A DNA stretch of 64,000 bases from positions 62,001 through 126,000 of the forward strand of contig CAMCPL010000001.1 of the NCBI GenBank assembly GCA_945876745.1, in the 5' to 3' direction. This DNA is from an uncultured Clostridia bacterium. Lineage in GTDB: Bacteria; Bacillota; Clostridia; Oscillospirales; Acutalibacteraceae. The position numbers were made by a program, and so were the translations under genes. Each line of letters begins with the position of its first letter. The first letter of the stretch is position 1. Under the pieces are notes generated by a model. The model ran no database searches. It saw nothing but the letters and a program-made list of their open reading frames with translations, and was not told where the DNA came from. Shown here piece after piece: positions 28,825 through 37,186 of the stretch.

Positions 28825-29679
28825 CTAGATTGTACCTGTAATGACGAGTGTTGAAACGCCCGGTGTAACAGTATATTCTCCCGTTGTCGGGTTTTGAGTT
28901 ACCGTTGCCGCAGGCACCGTGATTCTACCCGCCAGCGTTTGGAACAAGCCCGTTGCCGTATCATAGGTGTAGTCTGTGTTTACACCAAGAGGTGTTGAGT
29001 TAAACACAGCAGATATATTTGATAATATAGGATTGAAGGTGTCTGTTATCACGGTATCACCCGTTGCCTCCAAAGCTGTATTGCCTGAATTTTGAATAAT
29101 AAAGGTGTAGGTCACCTGCTGATTATCCGTTACCTGTGTCGGTGAAATCGACTTGTTGACAGTAATGCTTGCATTTGAGTTTACCGCAACCGTTGATGAC
29201 GCTGTTACAGGAGTATTAATACCTGTTCCTGTTGCAGTTACTGTATTAACTATCGTGCTTCCAAGCGTTGATGGAGCAAAGCTTGTCACCGTTGCTTGGT
29301 AAACCAAAACGGCATTTCCCTTAGCAGGAATACTAAGTCCTGTAATGCTCATAGGCGGACCTTGTACAACTGTCGGCGTGCTCTGTAAAACACCGTTTAC
29401 AAAATATTTTATACTGTTTGCATTATAACTCAACGGATAAACTGTTGTTCCTGCGAAATCGTATCCTCCAAGATTGTCGGTTAAGGTTACACCTGTAAGT
29501 GGCGTAGTACCTGTGTTGGTAAGATTTACCACATAAGTCACCGTCTCACCCGGTGTATATCCTGATTCAATAGGCGTTTTTGACACAGCAAGCGCATCCA
29601 ATATCTCGCCGTATGCAATATTAGAGTTTGCCGTGTTTCCGTTATAGGTTATTGTTGCTTGGTTAGAAAAAACAGCCAT
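28825..29679 (-). CDS. DUF11-type repeat protein without obvious signal peptide
   Basis: SKTPIESGYTPGETVTYVVNLTNTGTTPLTGVTLTDNLGG and VNKSISPTQVTDNQQVTYTFIIQNSGNTALEATGDTVITDTF. Confidence 0.82.
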   Translation of the reverse strand: MAVFSNQATITYNGNTANSNIAYGEILDALAVSKTPIESGYTPGETVTYVVNLTNTGTTPLTGVTLTDNLGGYDFAGTTVYPLSYNANSIKYFVNGVLQSTPTVVQGPPMSITGLSIPAKGNAVLVYQATVTSFAPSTLGSTIVNTVTATGTGINTPVTASSTVAVNSNASITVNKSISPTQVTDNQQVTYTFIIQNSGNTALEATGDTVITDTFNPILSNISAVFNSTPLGVNTDYTYDTATGLFQTLAGRITVPAATVTQNPTTGEYTVTPGVSTLVITGTI

Positions 29680-29813
29680 ATTCTCACTCCCTGATATTTA
29701 TTGTCGAACACCTCGACAATAACATAATATGCATAAAACAGAAATCAGTTAAATAAAGATAAGAAATATGATTTACCAACAATAAAACCAATTCATTTTT
29801 CAACTATTACAAT

Positions 29814-30545
29814 TTACTTTTTAGTTTGATTTATGTAATCAACATACATTTCTATTATGTCTATATCCGTATTCGCATAAATCATTCTTGCACCGACGGC
29901 GTCCTCTAATTCGTTAAAGACCGCTTTGCCGTTGTCGAAAACGAAATCAATTCCGTAATAATCCGCTCCGAGAGGTGTAACAAGTTCGATAATTCGATTG
30001 ACCTTGCTTTTTTCTTCTTCGTTCAAATTATACGGCTCTGCTCTGCCGCCGAGGCAGTAATTTGAACGAAAATCTTTATCGCTCACCCTCAAAAAAGCAC
30101 ATACGATTTCGCCGCCAATCACCCACACTCTGACATCTCTGCCTAAATCACTCGCAGGCTTTTGACAAACCTTATTTTCGTCATATTCCGCCGTATTATA
30201 GCACATCACAACGCCCTGTCCGCCGTGGGAATTTTTCGGCTTTTTCACAAACGGCACGCTCCTATATCTCGTTTGCATAATCTCAATTCCGTTTTGTTCC
30301 ATAAAATCGTAGCAAAGCTGTTTATCGTTTGCAATTCTCGTAAACTGCGCGCCGTTGAAAACCCTTATATCTCGTTGCTCATAGTACCTTGCTATCTCAT
30401 AATCGTTGCTTCGATTAACGACAAAAGCCGCCTCGCCTCGATAATCGGGAGTAACGAGCTTTGTACCGAGGCCCTTGCATATTTTCTCAACCGTAAAGGC
30501 ATTTCGCTCGGCTTCTTCCTTTGAATAAACTAAAATCGGCTTCAT
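29814..30545 (-). CDS. RimK-like ATP-grasp protein (second of pair)
   Basis: FVKKPKNSHGGQGVVM, DVRVWVIGGEIVCAFLRVSDKDFRSNYCLGG, YYGIDFVF...FNELEDAVGARM. Confidence 0.85.
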   Translation of the reverse strand: MKPILVYSKEEAERNAFTVEKICKGLGTKLVTPDYRGEAAFVVNRSNDYEIARYYEQRDIRVFNGAQFTRIANDKQLCYDFMEQNGIEIMQTRYRSVPFVKKPKNSHGGQGVVMCYNTAEYDENKVCQKPASDLGRDVRVWVIGGEIVCAFLRVSDKDFRSNYCLGGRAEPYNLNEEEKSKVNRIIELVTPLGADYYGIDFVFDNGKAVFNELEDAVGARMIYANTDIDIIEMYVDYINQTKK

Positions 30546-31354
30546 ATTTTCCTCAATATTTCCTCAAAAATCAGCGGCGCAATGTCAACGCCCGAAGTGT
30601 GCATAATGTTGATAATATGTGCGTTTGAATTGACCTCGCAAATTGCGTCGCCGTTCATAATATCAACGCCGCCGAACGTCAAGCCAAGCTCCCTACAAGC
30701 CGTCACTGCAAGGGCTTTTTCGTCCTCGCTCGGCGTGTATTCAAAGGCAATGCCGCCGTTTGTGATATTTGAGCGAAAATCATTCTCATTCCTGCGCTTC
30801 ATAGCCGCAACAACTTTGTCGCCCACTACCTCAAGCCTTACGTCCTCGCCGCCGCACTCGATATATTCCTGAAGTAAAAACGGCTTACCGTTAACATATT
30901 TCATAACGTCTGCAACGTTGTTGCACAAATGCACCTGCTCACCGAACGAGCCGAAGCATTCCTTGAACACAAGCGGAAAGCCCAGCGCTTCCCCTGCTTT
31001 TTCGACAAATTCCGTATAATCCGTATCAAAAAATGAAAGCGGCGCAGGTATCGTTTTCGGTTGCTTCACCCTGCCGTCAAGCGCAAGATACGTCTTCATT
31101 TTGTCATCGCACAGCTCGATTGAACGCGCAGAATTAAACACGGGTATTCCTTTGTTTTCAAGCATTTTTGCGCAGTTGATATCCTTGTCCCAAAACAGCA
31201 CGAAATCGGGAATTTCACTTTCAAAAAGCAAGTCAAAATTCGTGCGCAGCTTCAAATCAATATTCATTTTTTGGGCACTCGAAATCAAATGAGAGTGAAG
31301 CTCGCTGAATTTTTCGCCTCTCAAATAGTGATTAACTGCCAAAAATCCCGTCAT
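30542..31354 (-). CDS. RimK-like ATP-grasp protein (first of pair)
   Basis: PLVFKECFGSFGEQVHLC, EDVRLEVVGDKVVAAMKRRNENDFRSNITNGG, GGVDIMNGDAICEVNSNAH; overlaps the next gene by 4 nt. Confidence 0.85.
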   Translation of the reverse strand: MTGFLAVNHYLRGEKFSELHSHLISSAQKMNIDLKLRTNFDLLFESEIPDFVLFWDKDINCAKMLENKGIPVFNSARSIELCDDKMKTYLALDGRVKQPKTIPAPLSFFDTDYTEFVEKAGEALGFPLVFKECFGSFGEQVHLCNNVADVMKYVNGKPFLLQEYIECGGEDVRLEVVGDKVVAAMKRRNENDFRSNITNGGIAFEYTPSEDEKALAVTACRELGLTFGGVDIMNGDAICEVNSNAHIINIMHTSGVDIAPLIFEEILRKI

Positions 31355-31473
31355 TTGTACACCTCTTTTTATATATTATACAAATATTGTACCATTCTGC
31401 CTTGAAAAATTCAACGATATATTGTATAATAATTACTCGCAATGTTTAGTATTAAAAATATAGGAGTAATCAT

Positions 31474-32649
31474 ATGACAGAATACAAGCTGAAATACGGA
31501 TGCAACCCAAATCAAAATCCTGCAAGAATCCATATGGACGGCAAGGAGCTTCCTTTTACCGTTCTCAACGGAGCCGCAGGATATATCAACCTGCTTGACG
31601 CGTTCAACTCTTGGCAGCTGGTCAAGGAGCTCAAGCAAGCAACAGGGCTTGCAAGCGCCGCAAGCTTCAAGCATGTTTCACCGGCAGGTGCGGCAGTTGC
31701 ACAGCCCTTGAGTGAAACAGACAGAAAGGTTTGTATGGTACCCAACGGACTTGAGCTTTCGCCTATCGCACAGGCATATGTCAGAGCAAGAAGCACCGAC
31801 AGACAAAGCTCATTCGGTGATTTCGTTGCTTTATCGGACGAGTGCGACGAATCAGTTGCACAGTTTCTTATGAAAGAAGTAAGCGACGGTATTATCGCTC
31901 CGTCATACAGCGAAAAAGCGCTTGAACTGCTTAAATCAAAGCGCAGAGGCAACTTCCTCATTATCCAAATTGACGCCGATTATGTTCCCGAGGAAATGGA
32001 AACAAAGCAGGTTTTCGGCATTAAATTTGAGCAAAAGAGAAATAATGCAAAAATCACTATGGAGCTTTTCGACGATATGCCTACAAAGGTTAAGGACATT
32101 CCGCAAATCGCAAAAATCGACCTGCTCATTTCTATGATTACCCTTAAATATACACAGTCAAATTCTGTTGTTTACGCGCAGGGCGGACAAACTCTCGGCG
32201 TAGGCGCAGGTCAGCAGAGCCGTATCCTTTGCACAAGAATGGCAGGCTCAAAGGCTGATATGCTTTGGCTTAGAAGAAACGAAAAGGTGCTTAACCTTCC
32301 GTTCATCGACGGTATTCGCAAGTGCGACGCCGACAACGCAATCGACCTTTACATAAGCGACGATTACGAGGAGCTTCTTGCAGACGGTGTATGGCAGAGA
32401 TATTTTACATCAAAACCGGAGCCGTTCACAGCCGAAGAAAAAGCGGCTTGGCACGAAAAGATGGACAATGTTGCACTCGGCTCCGACGCATTCTTCCCGT
32501 TTGAAGATAATATCGAGCGTGCCGTTAAATCCGGCGTTAAATACATTGCACAGCCGGGCGGCTCGGTAAGAGACGAAAACGTTATCGAATGTTGCGACAA
32601 ATACGGCATTGCAATGGCTATGACAGGCATTAGACTTTTCCACCACTAA
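31474..32649 (+). CDS. AICAR formyltransferase, lacking the IMP cyclohydrolase domain
   Basis: KYGCNPNQNPARI, AASFKHVSPAGAAV, AQGGQTLGVGAGQQSR; 391 aa and no N-terminal MGS-like domain. Confidence 0.9.
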   Translation: MTEYKLKYGCNPNQNPARIHMDGKELPFTVLNGAAGYINLLDAFNSWQLVKELKQATGLASAASFKHVSPAGAAVAQPLSETDRKVCMVPNGLELSPIAQAYVRARSTDRQSSFGDFVALSDECDESVAQFLMKEVSDGIIAPSYSEKALELLKSKRRGNFLIIQIDADYVPEEMETKQVFGIKFEQKRNNAKITMELFDDMPTKVKDIPQIAKIDLLISMITLKYTQSNSVVYAQGGQTLGVGAGQQSRILCTRMAGSKADMLWLRRNEKVLNLPFIDGIRKCDADNAIDLYISDDYEELLADGVWQRYFTSKPEPFTAEEKAAWHEKMDNVALGSDAFFPFEDNIERAVKSGVKYIAQPGGSVRDENVIECCDKYGIAMAMTGIRLFHH

Positions 32650-32722
32650 TTTACAAAAAGCAATCATTGGGATTGTTGAATATACAAGAATATAATTTCC
32701 AATCATTCTAAGGAGAATAATT

Positions 32723-33997
32723 ATGATTAGAGCAATTGTAGGAGCAAACTGGGGCGACGAGGGTAAAGGTAAAATTACCGATATGTTCGCCGAAAAAAGC
32801 GACATTGTTATTCGTTTTCAGGGCGGTGCAAACGCAGGCCATACAATCATCAATGAGCATGGCAGATTTGCACTTCACCTTATGCCGTCGGGTGTTTGCT
32901 ATGACCACACAACCTGTATTATCGGCAACGGCGTTGCACTTGATATAAACAAATTTATAAACGAGCTTGAAGACGTAAAGAAGGCAGGACTTAATCCGAA
33001 ATTGCTTGTCAGCGACAGAGCGCAAATCCTTATGCCGTATCACATTTTGCTTGATACATACGAGGAGGAAAGGCTCGGCAAGAACGCTTTCGGCTCGACA
33101 AAAAGCGGTATCGCGCCGTTTTTCAGCGACAAGTACAGCAAAATCGGTATTCAGGTAAACGAGCTTTTTGATGACGAAACCTTAAAGGCAAAGTTAAGCA
33201 ACATCTGCACGCTCAAAAACCTCACTCTTGAGCATATTTATCACAAGCCGCTTCTTGACGAAAACGAGCTTTTTGAAACCTGCGTTGAATACAGAGAGAA
33301 GATTGCACCGTTCGTTTGCGATACTCATAAATATCTTACAGAAGCAATTAAGGACGGCAAAAACATTCTTCTTGAGGGTCAGCTCGGAACACTTAAGGAC
33401 CCCGATTTCGGTATCTATCCGATGGTTACATCGTCGTCAACTCTTGCAGGCTACGGCTGTGTCGGTGCAGGTATTCCGCCTCACAAAATTGACGATATCG
33501 TTGTTGTAACAAAGGCATATTCATCGGCAGTCGGCGCAGGCGAATTTGTATCGGAAATCTTCGGCGACGAGGCGCAGGAGCTTCGTATTCACGGCGGTGA
33601 TAAGGGTGAGTTCGGCGCAACAACAGGCAGACCGAGAAGAGTAGGATGGTTCGACTGCGTTGCTTCAAGATACGGAATCGAATGTCAGGGTGCAACACAG
33701 GTTGTTATGACTGCGCTCGACTGTCTTTCATACCTTGAAGAAATCAAGGTTTGCACGGCTTACGAAATCGACGGCGAAATCACAAAGGACTTCCCGACTA
33801 CTCCGACTCTCAAAAAAGCAAAGCCTGTTCTTACTACTCTCAAGGGCTGGCATTGTGACATCAGAGGTATTAAGGATTTCAACGAGCTTCCGAAAGAAGC
33901 GCAGGACTACGTTAAGTTCATTGAAAACGAGCTCGGCCACAAAATCAATATGGTTTCAAACGGTCCCGAGCGTGAAGCTATTATGTTCAGGGATTAA
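32723..33997 (+). CDS. purA: Adenylosuccinate synthetase
   Basis: IVGANWGDEGKGKITDMFAEKSDIVIRFQGGANAGHTI and GEFGATTGRPRRVGWFD. Confidence 0.97.
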   Translation: MIRAIVGANWGDEGKGKITDMFAEKSDIVIRFQGGANAGHTIINEHGRFALHLMPSGVCYDHTTCIIGNGVALDINKFINELEDVKKAGLNPKLLVSDRAQILMPYHILLDTYEEERLGKNAFGSTKSGIAPFFSDKYSKIGIQVNELFDDETLKAKLSNICTLKNLTLEHIYHKPLLDENELFETCVEYREKIAPFVCDTHKYLTEAIKDGKNILLEGQLGTLKDPDFGIYPMVTSSSTLAGYGCVGAGIPPHKIDDIVVVTKAYSSAVGAGEFVSEIFGDEAQELRIHGGDKGEFGATTGRPRRVGWFDCVASRYGIECQGATQVVMTALDCLSYLEEIKVCTAYEIDGEITKDFPTTPTLKKAKPVLTTLKGWHCDIRGIKDFNELPKEAQDYVKFIENELGHKINMVSNGPEREAIMFRD

Positions 33998-34021
33998 CGA
34001 GACACTTCAATATCCATTACC

Positions 34022-34051
34022 AAACGGCTTTCCATTTCGAAAGCCGTTTTT
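34022..34051 (+). terminator. Rho-independent terminator after purA
   Basis: AAACGGCTTTC-catttc-GAAAGCCGTTT-TT. Confidence 0.9.
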
Positions 34052-34172
34052 CATCACCCAAACACCAAATGGGACAGTTCCCCCGACTCTGTTTTCGGCA
34101 AGTTGTTTTGTTTCTCCAAATGCATAAATTATTACCTTGAAATAATCGCCGTTTCATTATATAATATAAAAT

Positions 34173-35765
34173 ATGAAAAACCTTAAAAAATTAAGTACCC
34201 TTAGGAAAATAAAATCGAATAACAACGAGGCGTTTTTTCTCGTAATCCGCGGTCTTGAAGTAGGTATCTTTGCAGGCCTTGTTTCCGTGCTGTACCGTTA
34301 CCTTTTGTCCTTTGCCGAAAGCGGACTTGAGCATGTTCTCGAATACGTTGCAAATAATCCTTTGCGCATAACCCTCTGGCTGATACTGCTTGCGGTATTA
34401 GGCGTTTTCGTATACTTCGTTAACAGGTTTGAGCCCGACGCTTCAGGCTCGGGTATTCCGCAGGTCAATGCCGAAATCAAGGGCAGACTCAACCCAAGCT
34501 GGTGGAGAGTTATCCTTGCAAAGCTGATCGGCGGCACTACTTCCGTTTTCTCCGGACTTTCACTTGGCAGAGAGGGACCGTCTGTTCAGCTCGGCGGTAT
34601 GGCGGCGAAGGGCGTTGCAAAAATAACAAAAGCCGACAAGACGACCGAGCTTCGTATGATTTCCTGCGGCGCAGGTGCAGGTATGGCGGCGGCATTTAAT
34701 TCACCCCTTGCCGGCACAATGTTCGTTATGGAGGAAATTCATCACTCCTTCGACAGAAACATTCTCTGTATGGGAATAGTTTCAACCGTTGTTGCCGACT
34801 ATGTTTCAAAGCTGTTTTTCGGTCAAAATACAATATTCAACTACACGACCGTAACTTTTCCGTTAAGACATTACTGGATACTGATTTTGCTCGGAATACT
34901 CATAGGTCTTTGCGGCGTCGGATATACAAAAATTATGCTCAAATCACAGGAGCTTTACAAAAAGCTGACGAAAATTCCGCAGTACATAAAACTTCCGATA
35001 GTTTTCGTAATCAGCGGCGTTGTCGGTCTTGTGCTTCCGCAAGTGCTTTGCGGCGGTCACAATATGGTATCGTACCTTATCAACGAACGCCCTGAGGTCG
35101 GCACAATGTTCTTTTTGCTTACGGCAAAATTCATTTTCGGCGCATTATGCTTTGCGTGCGGCGCGCCCGGCGGAACACTTTATCCCCTTTGCGTTTTGGG
35201 AACATATTTAGGCGCGGCATTCGGCAGTGTCATAATAAATTATACCGGCTTACCCGACGGACTTTGGGAGGAATTTGCCGTTATCGGTATGGCAGGCTTC
35301 TTCTCCGCTACGGTAAAAAGTCCGATTACAGGTATTGTTCTTGTTTTTGAGCTGACCGGCAATATGAATAATCTGCTACCGCTTGCAACCGTTGCGCTCA
35401 TAAGCTACGCAGTTTCAAATATGCTCGGAAGCGAGCCGATATACGAGGCGTTACTCGGCAGACTGTCGGGCAAGGAGGGCTTGGCACCCTTTAATTCAAA
35501 GCGCGAAAAGGTAATAAAATCCTACGTCATTCCCACGGGAAGCGACCTCGACGGTAAAAAAATCAAAGAGGTTGAGTGGGGACGGCACGCTCTTATTATA
35601 ACAGTTGAACGAGGAGAGGAAAGCATAACGCCAAACGGCGACGTTGTGCTTCAAGGCGGCGACGAAATCGTATTTTTTGTTTCTCAAAGAAAGCTCGACA
35701 AAACCTGCGAGCATTTGGACGAATTGTTTGAGGAGCAATACAAACCCCATTCAATAACAAAATAG
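34173..35765 (+). CDS. ClC-type chloride channel/transporter with C-terminal TrkA-C domain
   Basis: GSGIPQVNAEIKG, GLSLGREGPSVQLGGMAAKG, GAGAGMAAAFNSPLAGTMFVMEE motifs; C-terminal RCK_C-like segment. Confidence 0.93.
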   Translation: MKNLKKLSTLRKIKSNNNEAFFLVIRGLEVGIFAGLVSVLYRYLLSFAESGLEHVLEYVANNPLRITLWLILLAVLGVFVYFVNRFEPDASGSGIPQVNAEIKGRLNPSWWRVILAKLIGGTTSVFSGLSLGREGPSVQLGGMAAKGVAKITKADKTTELRMISCGAGAGMAAAFNSPLAGTMFVMEEIHHSFDRNILCMGIVSTVVADYVSKLFFGQNTIFNYTTVTFPLRHYWILILLGILIGLCGVGYTKIMLKSQELYKKLTKIPQYIKLPIVFVISGVVGLVLPQVLCGGHNMVSYLINERPEVGTMFFLLTAKFIFGALCFACGAPGGTLYPLCVLGTYLGAAFGSVIINYTGLPDGLWEEFAVIGMAGFFSATVKSPITGIVLVFELTGNMNNLLPLATVALISYAVSNMLGSEPIYEALLGRLSGKEGLAPFNSKREKVIKSYVIPTGSDLDGKKIKEVEWGRHALIITVERGEESITPNGDVVLQGGDEIVFFVSQRKLDKTCEHLDELFEEQYKPHSITK

Positions 35766-35773
35766 GAAAAGCT

Positions 35774-37177
35774 ATGAAATTTACAACAGATTCAACCGCA
35801 ATCCGAGATGAGCACGGCAGACAGCGTATCTTCAGAGGATTGAACATCTGCTTCAAAAAGCCATACAGTAATGAAAAAATCGACAGATTTCTCACAGGCT
35901 ATCTGAACGTACTTAATAATTCCGGCTCAAACATCGTGCGATTGGGAATTACTTGGGAAATGCTTGAGCCGAAGCAGAGTCAAAAAAACGACGGGCTTAT
36001 CAAAATCCTGCACAACTTCGTAAAAAGCTGTGAAGAAAACGGCGTTTACGTTATGCTCGATATGCATCAGGATTTGTTCAGCAGAAGATTCTGCGGCGAC
36101 GGTATGCCGTCTTGGGTGATAGACAAAAGGATTTTGCCCAAAAGATATATGGCAATTTGGGCAGAGGGGTATTTTTATCTCGATTGCGTTCAAAAAGCCT
36201 TCAATGATTTTTGGCGCAACAAAAACGGCGTTTTGGAAAAATTTACGGATATTTGGAAATGGTACCGTTCACAGTTTGACGACTGCGAAAATATTATCGG
36301 AAACGACTTTCTAAACGAGCCGTATATAACCGACAACGGCAGAGAGGTATTTTGCAAAATCGCAGACGGCATTGCAAAGGAAAATTACGGCGTTAATCTA
36401 AACTGCTCAAAATATTTTGAAAAAAATATCGACCGTGCCGGCTTTATAGCATTGGCGACCCGTCTTGCAAAAACGGTTTTGCAAAACGGCGGACCTAAAA
36501 AGCTACTCAAATCCGCCGACAATTACGAGCAGTTTTCAAGAGTAATTAGCGGTCTTGAAAAATACACCGAGGGCTTCAACAACGAATATTATCAGCCGTT
36601 TATCGACAGCCTTGACGAAGCGGTGACAAGGGATGAATTTACATTTTTTGAGCACAACTATTACAGTAATTTAGGAATACCGTTTGAAATCAAAACGAAG
36701 AAAAATTACGTTTATTCACCGCACGCTTATGATATTTTCGTTGACAGCCCACTGTATAACGACTATTCCTCGAACAACCGAATAGCGTTCATCACCGACA
36801 AAATAAGAGAGAATCAGCTAAAGATGAACGTTCCGGTTATGTTCGGCGAGTGGGGTGCAGGCGCAAGCGGTACAAAGTGGATTGACCACGTTGAGTTCGT
36901 TATGGATATTATGGAAAAATACCAATGGAGCAACATTTACTGGGGCTATCAATGGTTCAATCCAACCTTTACAAGCCGTATAAACAGACCGTATCCCGTG
37001 GCTGTCTGCGGCGATATTATCGAATACAAAACCGACGGCAGGGCAAGAGAGTTCACTCTTACCTTTGTTCAAAAAGAGGGCTTCGACAATATCGAAAATG
37101 AGATATATATACCGAAAAAAGGAATTTACCGTTTCAAGGCAAAGCCCGGAAAATACACCGTAAAACTGAAATATTGA
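35774..37177 (+). CDS. GH5-family glycoside hydrolase, endoglycoceramidase-like
   Basis: IVRLGITWEMLEP, YVMLDMHQDLFSRRFCGDGMPSWV, DFLNEPY, VMFGEWGAGA; no signal peptide. Confidence 0.8.
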   Translation: MKFTTDSTAIRDEHGRQRIFRGLNICFKKPYSNEKIDRFLTGYLNVLNNSGSNIVRLGITWEMLEPKQSQKNDGLIKILHNFVKSCEENGVYVMLDMHQDLFSRRFCGDGMPSWVIDKRILPKRYMAIWAEGYFYLDCVQKAFNDFWRNKNGVLEKFTDIWKWYRSQFDDCENIIGNDFLNEPYITDNGREVFCKIADGIAKENYGVNLNCSKYFEKNIDRAGFIALATRLAKTVLQNGGPKKLLKSADNYEQFSRVISGLEKYTEGFNNEYYQPFIDSLDEAVTRDEFTFFEHNYYSNLGIPFEIKTKKNYVYSPHAYDIFVDSPLYNDYSSNNRIAFITDKIRENQLKMNVPVMFGEWGAGASGTKWIDHVEFVMDIMEKYQWSNIYWGYQWFNPTFTSRINRPYPVAVCGDIIEYKTDGRAREFTLTFVQKEGFDNIENEIYIPKKGIYRFKAKPGKYTVKLKY

Positions 37178-37186
37178 GGTACAATT

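Noticed and set aside
32650-32722. Riboswitch between the AICAR formyltransferase gene and purA
   Set aside because: Gap is too short and shows no aptamer-like structure.
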